Shown here: positions 42,403 through 52,602 of the stretch, piece by piece
Position numbering within the stretch: position 1 is the stretch's first letter
How the letters are laid out: every line of letters starts with the position of its first letter
Origin: Picochlorum sp. 'celeri'
Taxonomy: Eukaryota > Chlorophyta > Trebouxiophyceae
DNA length: 64,000 nt
Direction: 5' to 3'
NCBI GenBank assembly: GCA_010909725.1
Contig: JAACMV010000024.1
Location: 62,001-126,000 of the forward strand
The notes under the pieces: generated by a model
What the model saw: the letters and a program-made list of their open reading frames with translations, nothing else
Told to the model about the DNA's origin: nothing
Databases searched by the model: none
Made by a program: the position numbers and the translations under genes

Positions 42403-43203
42403 ATGATTTTGAGACGAATCGGCAAAATCGCCGAGTCTCTCTCGGGAAATCTCTCCAAGTTTGCAGAAGCCACTCCAACGGTCCTCCGATGCTCGATCTT
42501 CGAAGGGTCGAACGAGCATCTGCAGCAACCGAAAATATTTTATAGTGATAGTAGGGGGGAAGAAGATGCGAAAGCCCCGCAGCCTGACGCATCAACCGGT
42601 AGCAGCAGCGACTGGACGGCAGCCATGGACTCTGGGAACTGGGACCAAGCCTGGGAAATGTTCTCTTCCCAGCTCCATAAGGACGATAGAAGTTTTCCAA
42701 AGTTTGAGGAGTTGTTAGCATGGGATCCAGATGACGAAGAGAAAGAGGTTCGTCGACAGAAAGAGCTGGATTTCCAGGAGAGCGTGGCGAGGTCAAGGGT
42801 GAGAAAAGTAAGCGAGCAGGGAATTGCCCACGGGGTCGGCAGACGAAAGACCAGCGTCGCTCAAGTCTGGATCAGAGAAGGAATAGGCCATTGCATGGTG
42901 AATAGGAAGCCGTTCGATATGTATTTCGCCGACCTGCTGCGTCGAAATGACATCATCACCCCGTTAGTGGTGGCAAATGCTCTGGGAAAGTTTGATGTGA
43001 TTGCGCTTGTGCAGGGCGGAGGTTCCATGGGTCAGGCGCAAGCGATGCGTCATGGCATAGCAAGGGCTTTGCAGAATTGGAATCCCGAACTGAGGGGCGT
43101 ACTTAAGGAATCTGGTCTGTTGTCGAGGGATGCCAGGATTGTTGAGAGGAAAAAGCCTGGCAAGAAGAAGGCCAGAAAGAGCTTCCAATGGGTGAAACGA
43201 TAG
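42403..43203 (+). CDS. Mitochondrial ribosomal protein uS9
   Basis: Single exon, 266 residues. The C-terminal 125 residues are uS9: HGVGRRKTSVAQVWIREG, NRKPFDMYFADLL, FDVIALVQGGGSMGQAQAMR, HGIARALQNW, and the tail LLSRDARIVERKKPGKKKAR then SFQWVKR. The long N-terminal extension (about 135 residues) begins MILRRIGKIAESLSGNL, a basic amphipathic leader fit for mitochondria, and has WDQAWEMF and PKFEELLAWDPDDEE, as seen in mitochondrial uS9 of plants. Both the extension and the tail favour the mitochondrial over the plastid form. The start codon is only 31 bp after the stop of the checkpoint gene on the same strand, so its promoter must lie inside that gene or the two may share a transcript. The gene converges on the isomerase gene. 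Confidence 0.9.
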   Translation: MILRRIGKIAESLSGNLSKFAEATPTVLRCSIFEGSNEHLQQPKIFYSDSRGEEDAKAPQPDASTGSSSDWTAAMDSGNWDQAWEMFSSQLHKDDRSFPKFEELLAWDPDDEEKEVRRQKELDFQESVARSRVRKVSEQGIAHGVGRRKTSVAQVWIREGIGHCMVNRKPFDMYFADLLRRNDIITPLVVANALGKFDVIALVQGGGSMGQAQAMRHGIARALQNWNPELRGVLKESGLLSRDARIVERKKPGKKKARKSFQWVKR

Positions 43204-43317
43204 ATTTATGAACAATATACATAGTTTCAAAATGTAATTTTCATTTGAATCCAATTGAGCGCTGCCAGTACATGCTCTGGTGGGTCATGACGATGGCAAC
43301 TGAAACAAACAACAAAC

Positions 43318-45449
43318 CTATGCTTCTTCCTCTTCAAAGGGGGCTACACATCCTTCTGAATGGATCAGATCACAGGGGAAAAAGTCCCTAGGCTCTGGGT
43401 ACAAGAGCTGCTGCTTGCCATCTAGATAACGGTTGATCATTTTCCTGGTGGATGGATTGTATCCGTCAGACACATCAATCTTTCTATTTTTTGTTCGTGC
43501 CTCTGAGACAGACTGGCGAACTCGGGTTGCCAACACCTTTCCAAGTTCTACTCCCCACTGATCAAATGCATTGATGCCCCAGATAAAGCCTTGTGCAGCA
43601 ACGCGAGCTTCATAGAGCGCCAGGAGTTGACCAACTGTGAATGGATTGACTCCTGGGAGCAAGAGAGAAGACGATGGCCTATTACCACTGAACGTTTTGT
43701 GTGGCACGTAAAATGGTGCTACTCCCTCTGCCCTCAGCTCGTCTGAACTCTTTCCAGTTGCAAGAGCGTCAGCCTGTGCAAAAAAGTTGCACATCAATTC
43801 GTCATGATTGGAAACTTGCTCTCCTCGAAGATAGACACTTTGCTGACTCTTGATGGTGCCAATAAATTCTGCGGGGACCACTCTGCCTTGATGGATCAGC
43901 TGATAAAAGGAATGCTGTCCATTTGTACCGGGCTCACCAAAGTAAATTTCTCCTGCTTTGAAGGACAAGGGATCACCATCCAGAGACACCTGCTTTCCCA
44001 ATGATTCCATCGCAACTTGCTGCATGTGCGCTGGGAATTTTGACAGGGCTTGGCAGTATGGCAGTATAGCAACGGAGGATCTTGCCAAAAACGTCGAGTT
44101 CCAGATTGAAATCAGTGCCATAATAACCGGCAGATTGTACTCAAATGGAGCATCCCTGAAGTGAACGTCCAAGTCATGTGCCCCTCGCAGAAAGTCGTTC
44201 ATTTTGTCGAACCCGTACTGCAAGGAAAGTGGTAGCATTCCTACAGCAGATGTCACTGAGTAGCGACCTCCAACCCAATCCCAGAAACCAAAGGCATTCT
44301 CTGGATCGATTCCAAACTCGCTGACAGCCTTCAGGTTGGTGGATACGGCAACCATGTGTTTCTTGACTGTCTCTGATGACTTGTATCCACGCTGCGAAAG
44401 TTCAGTAGTGAGCCAGGTTCTGACGGTTCGTGCATTCAACATAGTCTCGGTGGTTGTGAAGGTTTTGGAAATCACCACCACTAATGTCTCCTCAGGATCC
44501 AGCTCATGCAGAGCTTTTGCAACATCAACAGGATCCACATTTGCCAAGAATCTCAATTTTCTTCCATTTCCTTCTGCCTTACAGCCCTCATCGAATTGAA
44601 GAGCAGTGTGGACAAAAGCAGGTCCCAAATAGGACCCACCAATGCCAATAGCCACCACATTCTTAATAGGTTTACCACTCACTCCTGTCCATTCACCGGA
44701 ACGGACCTTGTCCGAGAACTCTTTGATTTTGTCCAAAACACCCCATACGTCTGGTACCACATCTTTGCCTTCCACAAGAATGCGAGCCTCACGTGGCGCT
44801 CTCAAGGCGGTGTGAAGAACAGCTCGATCCTCTGTAGCATTAATATGATCCCCAGCAAACATGGCATTCATCTTTGTTCTGAGCTTTGATCGCTCTGCTA
44901 GATTCAACAAAAGTTGCAATGTACTATCCGTCATATTTTGACGGCTAAAGTCGAGATAAATCCCATTATGCTCTCTGATCATTGCATCAGTCCTCTCCTC
45001 ATCCAGAAGCAAATCTTTCAGGTGCAGTTGCTGGACTTCTTTGACATGCTCTTGGAGAGCCATCCACTCAGGAGAGTATGCAATGGGAAGCTTCTTACCC
45101 ATCATGGTGGATGCATTCACACCAGCGTGTGTGGTCACATCGACAGATGGTACTTTGCTCCATCTGGCAAATGGGACAGCACAGCGTCTTCTGCCCCTGC
45201 ACACGAAAGCTGAAATCAGTCAGATGCCCATGCCAGGCCACCACGTATCAATCAAATGTCATTGGTACATCTCTATATCTACAAACCGGACAATGGACCG
45301 CCATTGGCGGCCATGTGCCATCAACAGACTGAAACCCTATCCTGTCTTCCCCAGGGGAATTCCACGTACCTAGCTGATCGACAATGTGCGGCCCTATGTT
45401 CCACAGAAGGAAACTTTTGATGCAATGTTTTGGACATTATCGATGGCAT
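43318..45449 (-). CDS. GPI: Glucose-6-phosphate isomerase
   Basis: Exons 45449-45370 and 45196-43318 (173-bp intron) give 652 residues. The upstream exon was found from an in-frame ATG ([20 protein letters not shown]) ending AG/gtacgt; it joins in phase to [15 protein letters not shown]. Catalytic features: [26 protein letters not shown] (phosphate-binding signature), [18 protein letters not shown] (contains the catalytic Glu) and [13 protein letters not shown] (second signature, with the base Gln and Lys). The enzyme interconverts glucose-6-phosphate and fructose-6-phosphate. The roughly 55-residue leader is rich in Ser, Arg and Ala with few acids, like a plastid or mitochondrial transit peptide. 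A shorter form starting at [14 protein letters not shown] would be cytosolic. The sequence class is the long eukaryotic type usual in plant cytosol, so location is uncertain. Confidence 0.93.
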
Positions 45450-45788
45450 GATACCGATTCTGTCCTACACAACCCAGTTTCAGTGGTGACCGTTCGTGCG
45501 TCAGTACCTCCTTTTTAACGGGCCTAACCTAGTTCTATCAAGCGACGAAAAGGGATGCTGGCAATTCCAGGGATTCGAAATATCTAACAAAATACAGGTT
45601 TTAAAATGATCGGTGCTACAGCGATGGATCTAGGATCACACAGGCTTTTTTTCTTCCTGAAATCTTATCTTGGGAACGAATGGATTCCTGCAACTGCTCA
45701 TGTACATATATATGGCTTGCATGCCACACAGATACCCTGGCGACTTCTACCACATGCGTGCTGTTTCCAATGCTTTTTACAAACGCAG

Positions 45789-48313
45789 TTACGAAATGTC
45801 GTATTCAACTCTCTGGGAAATATCAAACAAATCATCATTGGACGGAGTATGAGAGACCTTGGCTAGTGTTCTTATTGGTCTAGATTTCTTCTTTGTGGGT
45901 CTCTTGGTTCCATCATCGCTTTCCCTTGAGGCAGAGGTGCTTGTTGTGTTATTTTCTGCCTGAATTCGATGGAGGATTGAAGAGACATGATGCATTGCTT
46001 GTGACAAGTCCCCAAGGCTCTTGGGTGTTGGCTGATTGTCTACCGGTGCCTTGTCCTTCACTTTTCCTACAGATTTCTGATGTACGCCAATACTACCTTC
46101 TTCTACACGCAGGCCAGTTTCTACGTCTGGCCCTTTTGATGGGGCCTCCTTCACTGCCCCCCTGCTGCTACGGATAGTTCCAGCCAGAGAAGGCATTGTA
46201 AACTTCTGCTGTTTGCCTTTTGGGACACTATGCTGTCGTCCTAATCGATCTGAGGATGGGCGGTTATTGATAGTATCGTCATTATTTTGGGCGACTCGTT
46301 GCCCCAAAGCTTGCTCAAAATCCTTCGATGCTTGAGAGTGGGGCAGCTTCACCCATGGGTGTTGGGATACATCGATCCTACCCGAGCTAGGCCCGTCTAC
46401 AAAACTCTCCCGCTCCTTCCCTGGGAGTGGTGCAGGCCTGTACATGGCCTCCGGCAAGAGTCTTCCTGAGGCTACCGAGTCCACCAGCCAATCAGCTGTC
46501 ACAGCACATACTCCCAGGCGTTCAGAATGCCTGTACTTCTCACCATGCGCCGCAGGAATTAGAAGGTGAGAATCTTTCGCGGACATACAATCGATGCTGA
46601 CAGCGCCACCAAGGGTCTCGACAGTGTGCTTTATGGCAGATCTCACAACTTTGTTGTACCCGGAAATTGCAACCCTGTAGGAAAAACCAACAACACAAAA
46701 ACGTCATGTCACGTCATCTCCATGCAACCAAAACACAAATACGCACGATATGTTTTCCATTCCAGCCATGGGCAGAGGAAAAGGAAGAGGTTTGAAACAC
46801 GGGGTTCCCTTTTGGGGTGTCAGTAACCGACTGGCTTCTACACAGCATCTCAACCAATACAATGTAAACCTGTTTGTTTCAGGGACGGATGCAAAGTCCC
46901 CATTCTGAGATTTTAAACGATTTACTTCTATTGCAGTCAAACTTGCAGGGCAAATGGCGAAAGCTTTGCTCTTCTCCGTGGCCACTGCAGATGGGAGGGA
47001 GGCATTGAACATCCTTCCACCCTGCTGTCTAATAATATTTTCCGCAGTCGTTTCCTCGTTCGTACCTCTAATGGCGCAGAGGGTGAAATAATAGCCTGCA
47101 AATACTCCGTCTCTCGATTTTTTCACAGCGCCACCTGACAAAATGGATTGGCTGTTTGTTTCCCCAATTGACTGCATTGATGCACTGCCTTCCACCTTCT
47201 TATCAAACAATGTGTTCAACTTTGCTATATCCGATACATTCACCAGAAATCTCTCATCGACCGGCATTTCTTCTTGCCTAGAAACGCTTCTATCGAGCCA
47301 ATCAATCGTAACCACAGGGACATCTTCATGTTTTTCTAGATACTGAACAACTTCCTTGGATTCAATCTGGTTCAACCTTGAACCCCTAATGATATGGGTG
47401 ATCAGAGTAGGATGAGGCGAGGTGAACCTCTTCGCTCCAGACAAACGACACAGTCTCAACACGGTCATGCTCTCCTCCAAAGGGCATCCCACAGCCCAAA
47501 CACCGCAGTGGCCTAGAAAGTCTGTGTTGTCATCCGAATGGTTCAAATCGTCCCAGGCCGTCATAGAATTTTCTTTCCCCACCGAAACACCCTCTTCATT
47601 CGATATATGCTGCTGCTCCGCAGGTGCTGGTGGTTTGGCCCCCTCCCTTGTCCTTTTCCTGCACACCACGGAAACATGTGAGACACTTGCCATGACATTA
47701 CATTAATTTCATGCACACACACACACCTGTCATGCAGCCTAGCCTCTTCCTCATGGCTCTTCTCACTGACATCCTGCACAGGATACAATGCACTATCCCG
47801 ACACCAGCCACCCCGAATACTCTCGGTAAGCCACTGGGCACTTGCACACACAATCCCATGCTTTTGGGCAAACACATACTTCTCGCTACTCGTTGACGTG
47901 GACACCAGGTGCGTGCAGTGTTTCGTCAACGATGCAGAATGTGTCCCACCACTCTCCTGCACGAGATCCGCAAGCTTTGCCTTGTCCTCAGAGAAGAACC
48001 CAGAAAGACAGATTTTGAGCCCATAACAGGGCCCAACAGCATACTGCGAATATGGCACCTTCCTCCCCTCACTCACACTCGTTCTAATCCACTCCGGTGA
48101 CACCACTGGGGTCATAGGATGCCTCTTCAAAACGCTGCAGTACTTGGGTGAGCCAACCCGGCGTGTCACAACAACGTGCGGGGGATCGTTCGGAGTGATT
48201 GCTGACATGACAATACCCCCATGCTCACGACACAAGGACTGGATCTCATTCTTCTCTTTCTCACTAAGAAAAGTGAATAGAACCCGTAGCTCTTGAAAAA
48301 GCCCTCCGCTCAT
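45789..48313 (-). CDS. Multi-BRCT protein, TopBP1/Dpb11-like
   Basis: Exons 48313-47727, 47658-46747 and 46674-45789 join in phase (794 residues). I see five BRCT-like units: about 8-95 (VVSPEWIRTSVSEG at its end), 97-185 (LKICLSGFF ... SAQWLTESI), 235-345 (WAVGCPLEES ... VVTIDWLDRSV), 390-495 (YYFTLCAIRG ... FTLYWLRCCVEA) and 510-595 (VAISGYNKVVRSAIK ... VTADWLVDSV). The W near each end is the conserved BRCT tryptophan. The C-terminal 200 residues are Ser/Lys-rich and disordered, ending with KRPTKKKSRPIRTLAK, a probable nuclear signal. TopBP1-family proteins read phosphorylated partners in replication start and the ATR checkpoint. The ATR-activating segment cannot be identified here, so an alternative is another BRCT scaffold such as an ECT2- or PTIP-like protein. 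Confidence 0.75.
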
Positions 48314-48614
48314 ACCTCGTGTCTCCGTCGTTGGGATGTCCTCTCAGTCATTGAAATCGAAAACAACCTGCTGCTTCAATACCGATCAGTTTCATACAAA
48401 CGAGTAGAAATTGATTCAATCCTCCAGGAGTGACAACCACAGTCATTCTGAATACCAGCCACGCCTGTTCAAATTGGCCCCAGCATGAATCCCTCAACAA
48501 CCCACCTTATTAGTAAGGAGGCCATTGCCCAATGTGATCTGATCACACACAATGGTTTGGTTACTGGTAAAATTCATACATGGTTCCATGTGAATTCCAT
48601 TTCCAATTCGGACT

Positions 48615-49694
48615 ATGAATATGAAGGTGGCTGTGCTCTTCCTTCTCCTCTTGTCTAGTGTTGTCTGTCAACAGACACAGGGTGAGAATGGCATTTCATC
48701 TACTTCTGTCGACGAGGTACGGATTTATTTGGTTTTATTGACATGTTTCTATGCTGACGATGGGCTGTTGGTGTAGAAGGAGCATACATGCGACGGACAG
48801 TTGGCCGATTCTTTGAAAGACAAGGTTGTCGCATGCGAGAAGAAGCTAGAAGATGCTCTATCTGTATACGAGAAGGAGAAGGGAATTTTAACAGAGAAGA
48901 ATACCGCGCTCAAGGGCAGGGTGGGGGAGCTTGAGAGCAGGGTGAGGGATCTTGAGAAGGAGGCCAAAGGTCTTCAGTCAACACTAGAGAAGGAGGCAAG
49001 GAAGGTGAGTTCTCTGGAGAATGATCTTCGAAAGGAGCAGTATTCTCGTACAAGGTCGTCCAAGGAGAGTGCAGAGAGGCTGGATGAAGCTATGAGAGAG
49101 TTGGATGTGTTGAGAAGGGCATGGTTGCCTGTGTGGATGAGTGCGAGGTTGGGAGGCCTTGAGAGAGTTGGGGAAAGGGCTATGGAGGGTGCAAGACCGC
49201 TTATAGATGCTTCAATTACGTTTTTCAAAACACGCGTGGTCCCTGTGGGTAGGCGTGGTGTGATGGTGGGGTGGAGGGTGTGCCAGCAGGGCCTTGCCAT
49301 GATGCAGGAGAAGGCTGAAAGCGCGTGGGAAAGAACTGTACCGGTAAAGTATCGAACGACCATGAATACATACGTACGAATGGTAAAGACGGCGTGGAGA
49401 AGAGTCAAGCGTGCCGTGTATCCTGTGGTGGTGCAGTACAGCAGAAGGCTCAAGGCTCAAGTCATCATTGCTGTGGATGAAATCAGCCGCCTCGTCGAAG
49501 TATCGGCTCGCAAGTATCCAAAGCATCTCTCTTGGGCTGGTCAAGGGTCGAGGCCTGTTGCAATAGCAATCTTCATCCTCTGCTTTCCATTCATTGCCTT
49601 TGGCATGCCCCTAGCAAGTTCCATGCTGGTGGGCCAATCATCCCCAAAACCGAAATCATCTGGAAAGAAGAAGAAGAAAAAAGGCAGAGTATGA
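48615..49694 (+). CDS. Type I membrane protein with coiled coil and Lys-rich tail
   Basis: Exons 48615-48716 and 48777-49694 (60-bp intron) give 339 residues. It begins with a signal peptide (MNMKVAVLFLLLLSSVVC). Next comes a coiled coil of about 100 residues (VVACEKKLEDALSVYEKEKG onward, heptads through LDEAMRELDVLRR). A basic helical region with many Val, Arg and Trp follows (TRVVPVGRRGVMVGWRVCQQ). Near the end is one hydrophobic span (VAIAIFILCFPFIAFGMPLA), then a short cytosolic tail ending SSGKKKKKKGRV. Lys at the C-terminus resembles ER-retention signals, so the ER membrane is likely. I do not recognise the family. The kinase gene starts 65 bp downstream on the same strand; the BRCT gene diverges 301 bp away. 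Confidence 0.7.
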
Positions 49695-49759
49695 TGGTGA
49701 CATCGATAAACAAATTACTCGTGTAATATTGTCCGTTGTTGAGCAAAGGGGTTGTTGCC

Positions 49760-50981
49760 ATGCCAGCCCTGAAGGGCTACCGGGACTTTCGCAACATACG
49801 CCAGGATCAGGGTATCCAGGTTTATACATGTATAGAAGATGCAACTGGAAACGAATGTATTGTGAAAGAATTCGATTTCGACGAAGAGTGCGTGTTGTTG
49901 CAGATGTTTCTCAATTTTTGTTTTTTTGCCATGGGAGAATTCAAACTGACGTACGGCGTCTCTTCGCAGCACCGTGGACTTGGACTCTTTATCTAAAGAA
50001 GTATTATTTCTCCGGTCATGTCGATCTCCGAATATCATAGAATGTTACGGAGCTCACTTGGATACAGAGAGCTGCACCCTGTATCTTGTACTGGAACCCC
50101 TGCTATGTTCTGTCTCGGATGTGCAAGGGCGGGAGGGACTTTGTGAAGCCTCTGTAGCATACATCATACACGAAGTTCTGTTGGCACTCGTGTATCTGCA
50201 CTCGGAGCATAAAGTGCACAGGGATGTCAAGGCTTTGAATATCTTCCTTTCTCGCCACGGAAATGTCAAGCTATCAGAATTCGGAGTTGCATCTAGAGTG
50301 ACTGGAACGTCTGTGAATCGATGCAAAACGTATGTGGGGACACCATTATGGATGGCTCCAGAAGTGATTCACCAGAACCCAGAGGTTGGTGAACAAGAGA
50401 AGGCGAGTGGATATGATGAGTCGGCAGATATCTGGTCACTGGGAATAACAGCCATCGAAATCGCTTCCGGACAAGTTCCCAGGGCTCATGTTCCCGCGAT
50501 GAGACTCCTTTTTGCGATCGTGGAGGAGCCTCCTCCAGAACTGGACTCGTCATTTTCACCAGAATTTCGTGATTTTGTCAGCCTCTGTCTTCAAAAGAAT
50601 CCCCACGACAGGCCGTCCGCGATTGATTTGCTGCTCCATCCATTTTTGAAGAATGCAAACATTACCCAAGAGATTCTCGATCGAATCTCTGCGTGTACAG
50701 AACAAGGCGAGGAGGAGGACGAGGCTATGCCAGAAGATGTTGATACTGCTCCTCACCCACCCAAGGCAGTACTTCGGGATGATGGTGACGAAAAAGAAAA
50801 AGATGAGGACAGAAAAACAGAGGATGAAAATGTCTGGACAAAGTTAGTGTCCATTATAGACAAGGACAGGGATGCTGATCTCGTGAACATTCTGACTGAG
50901 AGATCTCTCAAAGGGGATGTCTTGCATTTGGGCACTCTGGGTGAATATCTGATGAAGTCGACCCAGTATGATAAAAACTAA
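49760..50981 (+). CDS. STE20/GCK-like kinase with degenerate ATP site
   Basis: Exons 49760-49887 and 49970-50981 (82-bp intron, phase 2) give 379 residues. The kinase fold is recognisable: CIVKEFDF (VAIK Lys), SLSKEVLFLRSCRSPNIIECY (Glu of helix C), YLVLEPL, AYIIHEVLLALVYLHSEH, VHRDVKALNIFLS (HRD, Lys and Asn present), VGTPLWMAPEV and ADIWSLGITAIEIASG, typical of the STE20/germinal-centre group. Two features are off. The Gly loop lacks its glycines (IRQDQGIQVYT), and the DFG Asp that binds magnesium is Glu (KLSEFGVA). It could be a pseudokinase or a kinase with altered metal use. After the domain lies an acidic, Lys/Glu-rich linker and a small helical C-terminus (VNILTERSLKGDVLHLGTLG). The ATG at 49760 is the first in frame and opens the domain. 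Confidence 0.8.
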
Positions 50982-51126
50982 ACAAAAATTTCTGTAATTG
51001 CAACACCGATTGTCGTTTCATCGTCACACACCGCCTGCAGCTAGTTGGTGTTCGCAACGAAAATTCAAATCCGCTGGTCGATATTTGAGAGTCTCTGTGA
51101 CAAGGGGCGTATGATAATTTGAACAC

Positions 51127-52588
51127 ATGAAGATTCCTGATGAAATTAAATCACTGGCGAAGGAAAGTGCCCCCGCACAAAGGCTGGTCTCTTTGCTCAC
51201 GAGTGCTCCGGAAGAGCAGTTGTTTCAGGACATAGTGCAATGCATCGTGGATATTGTCCGCGAATCACCACGGTCTAAAGCAATAGACCATGGATCGAAT
51301 GGCGTGGCTGGTGGTATCAGTGGCGAGGGCAAGGATGGCAGCAGATATGACTTTTCACAGACTGGTAGCTTTGTTGAGCAACTCACATTTCTGCACCCAA
51401 GGTATTGCTGTCATAGGTGCCTGAGACCTTGCATGCTGGAAATATTTCATTGCATGTTGTTATAATTGCAGGGGAAAGCAGAGGCTCGGCTTTTTGACTG
51501 ACCGTTTGGTGGTTCAGACTTCAAAGCATGATATTGTCATTCTCTCCTCTGATGTGACTGATGTAGTGGTTCGTTCCATCTCTTGATTCATGGGTAGCGA
51601 GTGTGAGTATCTAGTGATGGTGTGAGTTCATGTGTGCAGATTCTTGATTCGATTCCGAAGGATACCAAGAATAGAGTCTGGATCCTTTTGCAATTCAAAG
51701 AGTACGTTCTCATAGTAGTACGAGGCGTCCTGGCGCATCATGATTACCTATATATATGATAATGCTGTAGCGATGCAAACATTATGAATGGGAAGACACG
51801 GATGAAAGCATGTGTAATCCAAGTGCATGCCACCCAAGAACTTGAGATGAAACATCCTAAAGACAGCAGCAGAACATTGTCAGGGAATGCAGCGGTTGTC
51901 CTTTGCCAAGCTATCGGATGTTGTGGTATATCCCCACAGATATTCCACGGCAGCGCTCCAGAAGTGTTTCAAAGTTGCAACGCAGCATCAGCAGTTGAAG
52001 CGTTTGTGCGAGCTAGACAAGGTCATCTGTTCCCACTAAAGAGCGGCTTGTGCTTCCTGGAATCGGTACGTTCGTAATAGATCCATCATCTTACATACGC
52101 GTGGAAGCTCTTAACATGAACATTTGCTGCAGCCTGCCATCTTTATACATACAAATAAGATTCGTTCAGTGGATTTTGCCAGAGCAGGGGGAGCTTCTTC
52201 AACATTTGACTTTCAAGTGCATCTAAAGGATGGTGCGATCGAAGAATTTTCAAATATTTCGCGACATGAACTGAATGCTATGCAAGATTGGGTGAATAAG
52301 ACTGGACTGTCAGTTGGTTTCCCTAGTGATTCTGAGGAAGAACCATCTCAGCATGTGGCGTCAGGAGATGATGGTAGCGATGACGACGACGACGACGAAG
52401 ACTTTGACCCCTACAAGAAAAGTTCCAAGAAGCTAAAAACTACCGGTGAGGATAGTGGTGACGAGGATGGAGGAGATGCGTCTTCCTCCTCCAGCGAAGA
52501 TGATGAGGGGGATGTTGAATTGGTCTCTGAGGAAGGCTTCACAATCGAGCAATTACATGGCATGATGGAGACAGAGAAGAAGGAATAG
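51127..52588 (+). CDS. Histone chaperone with Rtt106/SSRP1-type PH domains
   Basis: Five exons (51127-51401, 51472-51568, 51640-51701, 51771-52065, 52133-52588) join in phase, 394 residues. From about residue 85 the sequence follows the double-PH fold of Rtt106 and the SSRP1/Pob3 middle domain: RLGFLTDRLVVQTSKHDIVI, VVILDSIPKDTKNRVWILLQ, then in PH2 AFVRARQGHLFPLKSGLCFL, HTNKIRSVDFARAG and TFDFQVHLKDG, ending WVNKTGL. The C-terminal 90 residues are very acidic (DDDDDDEDFDP). The SSRP1 N-terminal domain and HMG box are missing, so it is closer to Rtt106 in layout, although fungal Rtt106 is not usually expected in algae. It would bind H3-H4 during nucleosome assembly. It ends 15 bp before the stop codon of the minus-strand membrane gene (tail-to-tail). 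Confidence 0.75.
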
Positions 52589-52602
52589 TACGTTTACATA
52601 TG

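Noticed and set aside
51472..51568. Suspected frameshift in the histone chaperone gene
   Set aside because: On recount, exon 2 (51472-51568) is 97 bp and joins exons 1 and 3 in phase; no shift is needed.
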